The notes below the pieces were generated by a model. It did not search any database, was not told the origin of the DNA, and worked only from the letters and a program-made list of their open reading frames with translations. A stretch of DNA of 64,000 nt from assembly GCA_907165065.1 (NCBI GenBank), contig OU015527.1, positions 21,775,686 through 21,839,685 of the forward strand. The letters run 5' to 3'. Of the stretch, positions 1-11,000 are shown piece by piece. The translations under genes were made by a program, and so were the position numbers. Numbering within the stretch: the stretch's first letter is position 1; each line of letters starts with the position of its first letter. The stretch is from Caprimulgus europaeus (Eukaryota; Chordata; Aves; Caprimulgiformes; Caprimulgidae).

Positions 1-2683
1 CTTAGCAGATTTATTCAACACTTTTAAGTATGAATTCCTTGATTCAGTTTCAATGTGTTCTATAAACAAAAAGTTAATTGCAGGTGTTACCTGTAATGGT
101 AAAAAAAAACCAAACAAACAAAAAAAAAAACTTAAAAGTAGAAATTACTATATTTGAGATTGTTCTTACAGTTGTTTTTTTTCACAGTCCTAAGAAAACA
201 GAGGAATTGTGGTTGCTCTGACCTCACAAAACTAATTTACTTTTCACTGGTAATACGGATCTTCTCCATCCCATTAACGGATTAATCTGATTATATTCAT
301 CAAAACTAAATTCTAAAATCCAAGAAGAAGGAAAGAAAAGCATATGCATTAAACTTTGATAATGCATACTTCATGATGTTGAAAGTATAGGAAATATGTC
401 ATCCTGCCCACTCTATCATACTAGATTATATGAGCAGGTATAACCACTATCTTGAGGGAAAACCAAGAGAATTGAAGCAACTTTTAATTAAGTCACAGTA
501 AAAACAAATTATAATTCTCTTCATCATTTTGAACAAAAAGGCTTCTTACTGTTTTTGCTGTACGGTAAAAAGCACTTACTCTTAGTCTCTTTTCAAAATA
601 TGCCAGACTATTTTAATGAGTTATTACAATTTAAAGCTACAGTTAGGAAAGGAGTTATTCACAGGAGCCAGACTGCAAGAATTTGTACCACACACTTTAT
701 CCAGAATATGATAATAGATTATTCTTGTGTGTCTTCTTTAACAGAATTTGCTGTTAGTACCACTCCCATGTACATGCAGGCACAGCTGTTAGAATATGCC
801 AATGCATGGCTTGCTAGCTCACTAGAAAGGAGATACTCACTGAGAATCCTGAAATTAGAACAGATCAGACAGAGCTACACTTCCCTTATATTTATAATTT
901 GGGTGTATAGCATTTTTTTTTTTTCCATTGAAAGAAGGTTTGTTTTTCCAGGCTTCTCTCTATCCCTGTTGGGACCTGTCAGCCAGGTCAGTGAGTGACA
1001 CAGTTACTGGGGTGTAAAATTTCTTTAATCAAACTTTTGTTTTCAGTCCAAAAAAGAAACAGTGTGATTTTGCCAAAGTAACAGGTGTCTTTCCTTCTCC
1101 AAACCCTTTCTCCTTTTGTACCTCAGCTTTGTTCTTGTACCCTGTTTAGGGTAACAGTCTCCTCTACTTGGGGAGCTGCACCATGATAAGGTAGATGTAT
1201 AGTACAATATTCTTTGAGTTGGATGTCTTTTTTCTTCTCTTTCTGCTAGTTGGAGAACAGGCTTCTAAGCTGAATCTGCACCCTTGTGCCTTATCTTGTT
1301 TCAGGTGTCCTTTATTACAGTTCCATTTTGTGCACTCTAGGATAGATGCATGTATTTGTTGTAAAATAAAAAGCATACATTGTTAGTCTCAAATTTTTTA
1401 TCTGATTTGATGAATATTACTTTCACAGCAAATGGCAAAATAAAGCAAAGATAGAAAACACTCAGAAGTACCTGCTGCTACCTTGAGCTTATGAGTATGT
1501 ATTTATGGCCAGCAGTCCTCTTAACAGTGAGGTTAGCACTTTTACTATTGAGAGAAAAGTGCAAAATACATCATTTCTTGTCTAATTTTTTTTTTCAGTA
1601 ATCTTCTAATAATAGGAAATTTGCAGCTGGAAACTTCAGTTAGAAAGGAATGGCTATGCTTTCTCTTGATAGAATCAGTCTTTGCTCCCTATTCATGACC
1701 CTTTCTTGGATTTTTAAAGTTTCCACAGACAAAGAGTCAAACATTAGCGAACATGACTGCAAAACAAGTCTCTCTATGGAAAAATGGGAAGGAAGAGAAG
1801 CATCACTGTCTTAACCAAAGACACTGTGCCTAAGTTTTGCGGAGCCTGATTAAAACGCCTGCTTATTTAAGCGAGACTGCATTGCAATGAGCAGTGTGAT
1901 ATCTTATTTAAATATCTTGCTCAGGAGGTAGTAAACATACAATATTTGTGGTTTTGTGGACTACTAGGGGTTTTGACATGGGCTTTGTTTGGAGTAGGAT
2001 GGAGCTGTCATTGAGAACTGGTGCTGCAATTTAATTTTTGGATTATATCAAAGAGACTATTGCAACTGTTTGTCATTTTGGGGACATGGGAATTTGATAA
2101 TTGCTCATTCATCATTTAATTGCCTTCAGGGATGGATTAAGGAGGGTATTATCTTATAGTTGTTTAGAAATGGACTTCAGAAAAAAATAAAAACAACAAA
2201 TACTGGAAATACTTGAAATTTACTCTCTTTTATTAATGATGAAAGAATAAACACTTGTGTCATCCTCATCTGGCAGCTGAACTAACCTGAAAAATGTAAA
2301 TAATGGTGTAACATAGTCCTTAAAATACTAACATTCTTAGTAGAAGAAGATGGGTCATTGACAAAAGATCATTGGAATATTAAAAACAAAGAGAGTCTCT
2401 TTTCTCTAAGGTGATGACTTCATAGCAAAAATAAGTATGAAGATCTCATTTAAAATATGCAGACCTGATAATGTTCTTCATTTATCCAAAATTTGTACTT
2501 TGTTCTAGAAGGCAAATTCCACAGAGTACCTTGCATTTGATGGTGAAGGTGAATTAACTCCATGATTTAAGGCAGAATTTAACTCTTTAGTATAACTATT
2601 TCCAGTTTTGTGTGTTTGAAAATCTACCACTGAATATGTTAGTTTCCTTTATTATTGTTTGATTTATCTATTTTTCCCCCTAG
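1..2683 (+). other. MCCC2: Last intron of MCCC2 (partial, enters from left edge)
   Basis: This AT-rich stretch ends in a good acceptor: a pyrimidine tract followed by TAG at 2681-2683, directly before the MCCC2 terminal exon. I looked for the preceding MCCC2 exon (the family sequence just before the LWDDG block) and did not find it, so the intron is at least 2.68 kb and the rest of the gene lies left of the window. It contains short A-runs (about 100-130) but no repeat family I recognise. The open frame at 555-998 has no family resemblance and is treated as chance. Confidence 0.85.
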
Positions 2684-2801
2684 ATTATGGGATGATGGAA
2701 TTATTGATCCAGCTGACACAAGACTGGTTTTGGGTCTCAGTCTCAGCGCAGCATTAAATGCACCTATGAAGAAGACAGAATTTGGGGTTTTCAGGATGTA
2801 A
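2684..2801 (+). CDS. MCCC2: Methylcrotonoyl-CoA carboxylase beta subunit, C-terminal exon (partial)
   Basis: This is the last coding exon of the beta (carboxyltransferase) subunit of mitochondrial 3-methylcrotonyl-CoA carboxylase, which carboxylates 3-methylcrotonyl-CoA in leucine breakdown together with the biotin-carrying alpha subunit MCCC1. The exon starts right after an AG acceptor. Its first base completes an Arg codon split by the intron, then it encodes 38 residues starting [17 protein letters not shown] and ending FGVFRM before TAA at 2799-2801. The [13 protein letters not shown] block and the FRM terminus are hallmarks of the vertebrate protein, and I recall only a few conservative differences from the human C-terminus. 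Only the tail of a roughly 560-residue protein is here. It lies upstream of CARTPT on the same strand, the same order as on human 5q13. Confidence 0.97.
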
Positions 2802-2915
2802 ACTTGAACATACACTCATCAGAATCACCTCTGTATATTTTAATTGGGACTGGAGAGCAAACTAACTACAATGTTGAAGTGATTTAAAAAATAAAGATTT
2901 GTACAATGCTATTTT
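2802..2915 (+). promoter_or_regulatory. MCCC2: MCCC2 3' UTR and poly(A) signal
   Basis: A canonical AATAAA lies at 2890-2895, about 90 bases after the stop codon, followed by GT-rich DNA that fits a cleavage site near 2910. A further AATAAA-type site near 3100 (in tandem ATAAATAAAT) could serve a longer 3' UTR. The end coordinate is estimated. Confidence 0.75.
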
Positions 2916-5900
2916 TAATGGAAATGTTGTAATTATTTATTTTCATTGAGTACTCATCACAGTGCTTCAGTGTTTTGATAGTGATTTGACATTAGTCACT
3001 TACAGTGCTTGTATAACACTGCATTGCATAAATGAACTGCAACTTCCAGCATTATGTTTAATGTTTGACAAGAAGCCATTGATACTATCTCTTACATAAA
3101 TAAATCTGCAAAATAAGCTACCTATTTGGTGCTTGTCAGCTCCTTTATTTAATTTAATTCTTCTTTATATGTTTCCTATAATTGAAAAATACTTCTGCAA
3201 TCCAACAACAACAAAAAAAATCCACATTTGTTAGTAAGTAATTTCTGCAAAAGAGAAGAGATGTAAGTGCAGCCAGGGAGTTCAACACAGCATGAAATTT
3301 CAGATTTCACACAGTAGTTGGCATTTTGGCCTTTCCTCTGTCTTCCATCCAGAAAACATTCACCTATACAGTTCCCTGAAATCAAAACAACAAGAGAACC
3401 TGATGGATGCAGTGTGTTTTCTGGAAGAGCTAGGGAGTGTGTGCTGGTATCTGTGGGAGCTGCAGGTTGCTGAGAGCACTTCTGAGGATGGGGGTTGACT
3501 ACAACGGTGTTTTAACACCTTCTAGGAATTTTAGTTTCACAAAGACAGAGTGTTCTCTCCATGTGGATCAATGCCTCAATCCCACTGAGTTTTGCACTAT
3601 TGAGATGCTGGAGTGCTTTGGTTAATCTTATTTATTTATCATAGTTTGTTGAAGTGTAATGTTTTTCAATATTTCAGTGTCAGTAATTTCATTTCTTCTC
3701 TTTAGAAAAACTGCACCTTGTAGAAACTAAATGCTTGGCATGCAGTGTGCCTATAATACGGAGGCAAATACTGGGCTAGCTGAAACTAGGAAGGTGATTT
3801 TATCTAGCTTTGCCCTACGGGTGCCTAGATAACCACTGGCAGAAATATTCTTGACTGGGAATCAAATCCAATAAAAGTTAATGTACACGGATAGAGGTTC
3901 TGTCCTGTGCTGGCCTGTGGGGAGAAGAAAGATTGCCAATAGGAGTAATCATCCTGGATAACGTGCTAGCTGCAGTCTTCCTAGACTTGTGCAGCAGAGA
4001 AGTTCTTCTTGGACCCCGGAGCGGGAAGGGAGATCTGCTGGCTGCTAGCCCTTTTAGTTGTGTCTTGGGCAGATGCAAAAGTGAAAATGAAATCATTCTT
4101 TGGAATAGGAATTTTCAACGTAGAAGACAGACAGCCCAGCATATGTTGAGCTGTGGGGTCTTGTACACCTCTACACTGCCCTAAAAGACCAATTTTCTCT
4201 GTCACTTTGCTGAGAAGAAATCTATTCCAAACCTGATGTGTTCTGCACCACTAGAAAGATTACTTCTGTAGGTCTGTGAGCAAGTATTCTACTGCTATGC
4301 TCACATGCATGTTCTTAATATATTAAATACACATTTAGCAGAGAGTGAAAGTGTAAAACACTTCAGTAAATGGTAGCTAGGCACAGATCTATGCTTTTGT
4401 GCTGCTGATTCTTGTTCTTTGCTTGCTAAATGAATTTGTAAACATGGTGGAGGTGGCCCTGGGATTTCTTTGTCCTGAAAGTACAGTGACATTATTTATG
4501 GTTGATGGACTTCTGAAATTTATTTTAAAAGAGCCTACTTTTAGGAATGTGTAAAATATAGCCAGGGACAAGAAAGGTTTCAGACTCTGAAATGGTTGCT
4601 ATTAATGGCTTCCAATAAAAAGAAACGGTCTGTATTTTCTCCTACTATTGTTGAGTAGTCCATTCAGGCACCCGTTGTCTTTCTACTCTAAATTATAGGG
4701 GTCACTTTGCACCATCTGCTACTCCCAAAGCTGTAAGAAGTACTGATCACTTTGGAATAATATTTTTGCTTTTAATATGTTCTTTCAATGAGACTCATAA
4801 TTAAATCATTCTGAGTTGGAGACAGTAGCATATAATCCTGGGATACAGATAATGGAAGTATATACGTTTGTGAGGATTCGTGCTACTGAGAATGTTAAAT
4901 CCCTACTGCTTGCTACGTCTGAAAGGACAGTTATTTATGGTTATCAAAATTTCTTCCTCTAAATATGTGTGCAAGCCAACTCAAAACATGTCTCTGAATA
5001 AATAAGAATGTTCTGCCTCATTAGTACTTACTTTGGAAACTTGTTAAACAAATGAAATGCATCAGCATGGGCTTAGCATTCAATCAGCATGTTGTGGTTA
5101 GAGGAGGTTGCAGAGCAGGACCTTCACTGCAGACAAACAATTCAAGGAATTGGTAGCAATTATTACTCCCCCACTGCACAGTGCATGTTGTGTGTGATGC
5201 ATTCTGATGGCATAGATGGTGATGCTGGTGGATGTATTTATGCTGTCTCAAAATAGACACCCACAATTGTACTTAACGTGGATTGCATTACATAGTCATT
5301 CTCACTTCCTGTTGCCATTGCTCTACCAGTAGGATCTCTCTTGGATATGTAATGAAAGGAAGCATTAGATAAATGTAAATAAAAGGTAGCTACCATTGCC
5401 AGGGCATTAGATTCCTGACAGCAGAGGCAACATAAGAGCTGTGGGTGACTGTTTCGAGATTTGTCCTACTCATCACTGGTGTATGTCACCTATTCACTGT
5501 AGTTTTGGAGCAGTTCACAACCAGTAATCTCTTTACTTACTGGAAAAGATAATACTTAGGATGACACTGATTTTTCAGATGGAAGTTGAAGAAGAAGGGA
5601 AAAGGCTTTGCCATATCAAGCACACAAGCTGTGATGGACCAGGACCTCAAATTCAGTGTTCTAGGCTTCCAGGGGACCTTTCTGCTCCCATCTGGTGTCA
5701 CCTTGGGGATTGCTTTTCTCAGCTTTATGCCTCCTTCCTGCTTCAGATCAGTGGCAAAGCCAAGAGGTTACCTAGTTCCAGCTCTCTGTGCTAGCTGAAC
5801 ATGGCCTGTTTAAGAGAGGTCAGCATTTGAGTATCAGTTTAAAAGGGCCAACACTGTGACCTTGACGGTATTTTCAAATGCCTCCATAGAAGGAAGTGGA

Positions 5901-8900
5901 AAGATGTAAATGAGGTGCGCTGAGCAGCTCATCCCTTCCCTAGGGACTGGTGCAGTAACCAAGGCTGCTTCTCAAATTATCTAGGCTGATATGGTGAATT
6001 CAGGATGGGTCATAAAGACCTACCCATTGCCATTTTCCTTGTTCTTATGGCAACTGGGAAGGTGCTGGGAGCTACAGTGTGGTCACCAACCAAAATCGGT
6101 GGCAGTTTGAGGAACAAACATCAAGGGCCGAGCCTCTGATACACAATCGTCGTGAGGCTCGCGTGCCTGCTTCCGAGGCTGAAATGAGATGTGTGCAGTG
6201 CACAGCCTCTGCGATGGCTCTGTCTGCAGGAAGGGAGAGGCTCTAAATGTAATTTCTGAGAAGCCACTGTGTGCCTGTTCCCATCCCTCTTCCACCCATT
6301 TTGGGGTTATTTTAATGGGGAGTTTGTAGCCTCAGTGTTTGTGTTGGCATTTATGTATGTGTTGTTCTTGTGAGGACCTGTCTTTTATTTAGATGGCATT
6401 TTCCCAATCGGTTACTCATCAAGATGAATTGCGATCTCCTCCTGAAACAGATGTTATCTATCAAGTATGCCTCTAGACTCTTTATTATTACCTCAAATGT
6501 AGCAGAACCCTAATTTATCTTAGATTTTCCTCACTGTTCCAGATATCAGCCAAAGAAACATCTTGATTCAGAAAACTGACAATGGCATATATATATTTTT
6601 TTTAACTGAGGTTTATAAATTAAGGCAATTCAACAAAGCACTTATGAAAGCCTGCTGCTTTTCAGCAAAGCCTTCAAGCATCCACTTAAAGCCAGATGTC
6701 TATGGCTCTGATTCAGTAGAGCACTTGAACAAATGCTTTCACACTAATCTCTATGGTCTAGTAGTCATAAAAGCCATCCAACTCTGTGTCTACGTCAAGC
6801 CAAAACTAGAACACATAAATGCATCAGAACTGTTCAATGGATACTCCATTATTTTGACACCAGCATAAACAGAAACCTCCATTATTTTCCTGCTTTTAGA
6901 AGTGCATTCTATTAATTGATCATGATGGAAGAGTGTGATTATGAAAAGCATATGCTGTGTACAACTTCAAAAATCACCCATTTGATATACAGATGTTAAT
7001 GCACATAGGCTGTGTCCTGTTTGTACCTTATCTGCAATAATAGTATGGACAAAGTAAGCTAATACAGAGAAGCTTGAATTAATGCATTGTGGCATCAAGA
7101 GCTGTTGATCTCTGAGGTCTGACAGCATTTCATGTAGATTAACTGAAGCTGAGCTCTGTAGTACCACAGACTCCCCCAATTTCATAGTTGTTGGTCTGAT
7201 AACTTGCTACTGAAGTTGTCAAAAAGTTCCTGCCTTTTGGTAGCTGTAAACAGTGATTTTGCATTTTTATACATTGACACTGTTCTGCTCCTTGACATGG
7301 TAGCTTCTGACACTCTTACTTAACATTCAGCTATCCTGCATCCCATGACTTTTTTTACCTCCTAGTGTAGCTGACTAGGAAGCAGTGCCGTTTGCAGAGG
7401 CTGATACAGATAGTAACAGGCACAGAAACGTACAGTTCAGTGGGTGTCTGTAGCCAGACAAGTACAATGAGTTTGGGAAACAGAAATTTGTAATTGCCTC
7501 TGCATTCAACAATAATTTTACTGGGGGAACTAGCCAATTCAGCTTTTTACTGGAAGTTCAAGTTGAAAATAAAACAATTATGTTTTCTGAGCATCTCTGT
7601 GGTGTTTTCAACACTGCATGAGTAATCCTCATACTCTAAAATATGGCTTGAATTTTTGGTCAGGCTTCACACACACTGCTTTCGAAGTTGAATAGGCCAT
7701 ATATCTGCCTCTCTGTATGAAGTGTTGTGTTTTTCTTAGCCTATGTCATTTCTCTGCTCTAAGAAACTTTGCTTTGGCAAGCCCATAATTTCCTTTACTT
7801 CACACAGCTGCATTTTTGCTCCAGCCCGGAACATGGGATTTGCTACGAGTGGTTCACCACTAGCTTGATGTCTGACATCTTAGCCTTCCCTGTCGCAAAA
7901 GAAGACTGAAGGATTTGTGCAAACACACAGCGAATCTCTACTCTGAACGAAAATGACAAATGCGACCTTTGCTGGATGTGATGATCAATTAATAGGAGTG
8001 TGTGGGAGGAGGTAACAGCAAGAGGTGAACACGCAGCTCTGGAGGCAAGCAACCTGATAGTCTGAGAGATAGGAGTGTTTCTATTGCCTCAAACAAAATG
8101 ATGCTGCTGAAAATTGTTAAGCCATATTGCTCTTGGTCCCTTTAAATACTGCCTTCCTGTTTGGAAAAATATGTCCCTGGGCCTTTTTAACTTTCTTTAA
8201 ATAACTTTTTAATTATTATTTTACTCACGTTGCTTTGCCTTTTCAAGCTATTCCTTGCTCCTCTACAAATGATCAGCTAGGAGAGTTTTATTAGTGAGGC
8301 TTTCCAAGTTCCTCCTTCTCCAGATGCTCCTTCCTCCACCTAGAGACACCCAGCCCAGGTCCTGCTGCCACTGGCTGGAGGGCAGGAACATCCCCATGTC
8401 ACTGCAGAGCTGGGAGATGAGAGTGGAGCCTCTTTGCAGTCAGACCCAGCTCCCTGCCTCCTTGTCCCTACAACCATCATGCCAAAGTCTGAATGTCTCA
8501 TGGCAGCAAAGCTGCTGCTGAGCTCCCCACTGTCCAGCCTTGGCCTGGAGGTGTGAGGCTGGTGGGGCTGAGAAACTGCCCTTCATCTGGCATGCTCTCC
8601 TTGGTACACTGCTGCTTTTCATAGGAGGGGAAGCTGCTCCTGCCTTCCTCCTGCTCCCAACATGACCATGAGGCTTGGGCAGGTTTTAGGCCTGCCAGGG
8701 AGTATTTTGGGCATGGTGTTGATGAACATGAGGCCACTGAGTTGGAGAGCCAAGCATTAGTAGGAAGGTCTGAATGGAGATGGGTGTGCAGCTGCTAAGT
8801 CTCCTTTTGGTGACTGTGCTTTTTCTCTCCCCAAAAAGAGGTGGCCTCATGTCATACACAGGATAGATGATGCTCACTGAGCACCTGCTCAGTAATATAT

Positions 8901-9229
8901 TTGGCCTCAAGCATCTTTTCAGAGTTCTCAAAGTACCACCAATCACTGGGCCTTTTGATGCTGCTTCTTACCTTGCTTTCCATGGCCCTGAGCCTTCCCA
9001 GCCTGTTGGCAGTCCCACCTGTCCTCATTCCAGCATCCCATTCTCATCAGCTGGTTGCTCACCATCTTTGCCTTCCTCTGCTCCTCAACTCTTTCAAGTT
9101 AATCCTCCCATGCAGGCTCTTCCTCCCATCACACCATGCTTTTCCTTAGCCTACGTGCTACCAACTCTCTCTGCTCTCAGATCCCTGTGTTGATTTCCAT
9201 GCCTGGTCCAACCTCTGTTCATTTCTGTG
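2916..9229. other. Intergenic spacer MCCC2-CARTPT, no gene recognised
   Basis: There are about 6.3 kb between the MCCC2 poly(A) site and the CARTPT CpG island. I found no exon of a known family, no clear transposon and no RNA gene. The many short frames are unremarkable. GC content rises from about 8.3 kb onward (8294-9200), approaching the CARTPT promoter, without a recognisable protein. As the proximal upstream region of CARTPT it is a plausible place for neural or endocrine enhancers, but none can be identified by eye. Confidence 0.6.
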
Positions 9230-9563
9230 TGTGTCCACTGGCCTCTCTCTCCCTCCTCCTTCCTGACCCCCGCGGGTGAGGGAAGAGCTTCCCACTCTTC
9301 TTGCACAGCATGGGGGCGACCCGGCCCTCTGCCGTGGACAAGACACAGGGTATGTGGACCGGCCACTTACTCCTCAGAGCTCCCCGAGACGGCACAGCTG
9401 GTTGTGCCGAGCCTGGTTGGACAGAGACCGAGCCCCGGCGGGGGACAACTTCTGCCGGAGCAGCTGCCTCTGGGGCAAACTTGGGCAGTCTGGAAGCGCG
9501 AGCCGAGCCGATCTGATCTGAGCCGTGCCGTGCAGTGAGGACCCGAGGCACGGCGCCGGGCGC

Positions 9564-9597
9564 TGACGCACGGCGGGGCGGGCGCGGCGCTATAAAG
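9564..9597 (+). promoter_or_regulatory. CARTPT: CARTPT core promoter: CRE-like half site, GC box and TATA box
   Basis: TGACGCA at 9564-9570 resembles a cAMP-response element half site, GGGGCGGG lies at 9575-9582, and TATAAAG starts at 9591. The TATA box is 43 bases from the start codon, so initiation 25-30 bases downstream would leave a 5' UTR of only about 10-20 nt. Mammalian CARTPT is known to be driven by a TATA promoter with a cAMP-response element. That this site works the same way is inference. Confidence 0.75.
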
Positions 9598-9633
9598 GCG
9601 GAGGAGCGGCGGCGGCGGCGGGGCGGCAGCACC

Positions 9634-10149
9634 ATGGAGAGCTGCCGGGCGCTGGCTCTCTGCGCTGTGACGGCCGCGCTATTGCTGGGCGCCCGCGGAC
9701 AGGGGCCGACCCTGCCGCGCCGCACCCGCGACCTGGGGGCCCCCGGCGGCGGCGGTGGCGGCGGCGGCGGTGGCGGCGGCGCCTCCCGGGAGAAGGAGCT
9801 GGTGGGGCGGGGGGCCCGGGCCGGGACGGGGAGGGCCGCCCGGCCGGGCGCAGCCTGACGGGGGCTATGGGGTCTCTCGGCAGATCGAGGCGCTGCAGGA
9901 AGTGCTGGAGAAGCTGAAAAGCAAGCGGGTCCCGCACTACGAGAAGAAGTTCGGGCAGGTGCCGATGGTGAGTGCCCCGGCGGGATGGGACGGGGCGGGG
10001 AGGGGCGGGACGCAGCCCTCACCGCCTCCCGCTGCCCACAGTGCGACGCCGGGGAGCAGTGCGCCGTGCGGAAAGGGGCCCGCATCGGGAAGCTCTGCGA
10101 CTGCCCTCGGGGGACTTCGTGCAATTCCTTCCTCCTCAAGTGCCTGTAA
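9634..10149 (+). CDS. CARTPT: Cocaine- and amphetamine-regulated transcript prepropeptide (complete, 3 exons)
   Basis: CART is a secreted neuropeptide precursor acting in feeding, stress and reward. The CDS is join(9634-9801, 9884-9967, 10042-10149), 119 residues, starting at an ATG in good context (CACCATGG). Residues 1-22 form a signal peptide with an Ala/Leu core. Residues 38-49 are twelve glycines, followed by ASREKEL. Exon 2 (residues 57-84) carries IEALQEVL and the dibasic sites K70-R71 and K77-K78, where prohormone convertases would release the two bioactive CART forms. Exon 3 (residues 85-119) encodes the disulfide-knotted domain with all six cysteines (85, 91, 103, 105, 111, 118) and the invariant ending SFLLKCL. 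Introns are 82 and 74 bp, both GT-AG and in phase 0. Oddities are the polyglycine tract and the tiny introns. The C-terminal domain appears identical to the mammalian one. Confidence 0.98.
9745..9780 (+). repeat. CARTPT: GGC/GGT trinucleotide repeat encoding Gly12 in CARTPT
   Basis: Twelve consecutive glycine codons (GGC with GGT interruptions) lie in exon 1 between DLGAP and ASREKEL. In mammals the corresponding stretch is an acidic, non-repetitive linker before the first processing site. A second GGC-type run lies in the 5' UTR (about 9607-9626). Such tracts often vary in length between individuals and are prone to assembly errors. Confidence 0.9.
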
Positions 10150-11000
10150 GCGGTGACGCCAGGAGCGCAGGCACCGACACCTCCCCGACGTGCCGGCCTG
10201 GGACGGCGGCGGCGACTTCCCGCGGCTCGTCCGCCCAAGAAACGCATAGAGAAGCCCCCCGCGACGCCCGTGTAACGCCGTCCGTGACATCCGACATCCG
10301 TGGAGCTGTTTTATTTCTCTCCCCTTCCGCCTCCCCTTCCGCCTTCCCCTCCCTCCCCTCCTTCCTCGTTTGATTTTGTCCTTCCAGGAGAAACCCAGCC
10401 CGTGCCTTGCTGAGCAGAGGTACCCGGTACCGGGAGTTGCAGTGTCGTAGCGGTGCAGAGACAAGCCGTGCCGAGCCGTGCCGGGAGCGGGGCTGACCCC
10501 TTGCCGTGCTTCAGGGTACCCGGCCCCTCCCCGAGGAGGGGAACGCCCACCCGCTGCCGGCCGGAGGAGCCGAGGCAAGGGGCTCCGCCGGGCGGCTGTG
10601 GGTGGCGGCGGCGGATGTGTTCAGAGCACCCCGACCCGCCTTGTTCTCGGGTTTCACCCGCAGCGCCGGTTTCGGGCCGAGTCCACCTGCCCCCACCGTG
10701 CGCTGGAGAAAGTCCCGCATGCCGGTGGCGTTCAGGGGTCCGGCACCGGCCGGGCTGAGGTGGGGCTAGGGGAAACCAGTTGCCTTCCTGGAGCCACCAC
10801 GGAGAGAAAGCTGTCTGGATCCGCTGCAAACTTACCAGGGGATATTCTACTCATCTGGACCAAATTCCTCACGTTTCTATAATGAACTGATTTGTATAAA
10901 TATGTTTGTCCTTCACAGGTACACTGTGTTTCAGCAAACTCATGACATGTTTTACTCCTTTGTTTGTCTCTGTTAATAAAGTCACTGTTCTGATGACAGT
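10150..11000 (+). promoter_or_regulatory. CARTPT: CARTPT 3' UTR and poly(A) signal
   Basis: After the TAA the sequence stays GC-rich to about 10780, then becomes AT-rich. AATAAA at 10975-10980, followed by a TG-rich stretch (TGTTCTGATGACAGTG), marks the likely end of the transcript near 11000. That gives a 3' UTR of about 850 nt with an AU-rich segment (TATAAATATG near 10890). No intron is evident in this region. Confidence 0.75.

Larger units (their letters stand above)
9230..10780. promoter_or_regulatory. CARTPT: CpG island spanning CARTPT
   Basis: A dense run of CpG dinucleotides and very high GC begins upstream of the CARTPT TATA box and extends through all three exons into the 3' UTR, peaking at 9540-10240. 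It contains GC boxes (for example GGGGCGGG at 9575-9582). Several long overlapping frames on both strands (such as a 342-residue minus-strand frame at 9219-10247) come from stop-codon scarcity in this GC-rich DNA, not from genes. Boundaries are approximate. Confidence 0.85.

Noticed and set aside
981..1005. Possible MCCC2 penultimate exon ending at AGCCAG|GTCAGTGAG
   Set aside because: The donor looks good, but the upstream translation bears no resemblance to the MCCC2 C-terminal region.
9219..10247. 342-codon minus-strand open frame
   Set aside because: It lies antisense to CARTPT in a CpG island, is mostly Pro/Arg/Ala/Ser, and overlaps several other long frames. Stop-codon scarcity in GC-rich DNA explains it.
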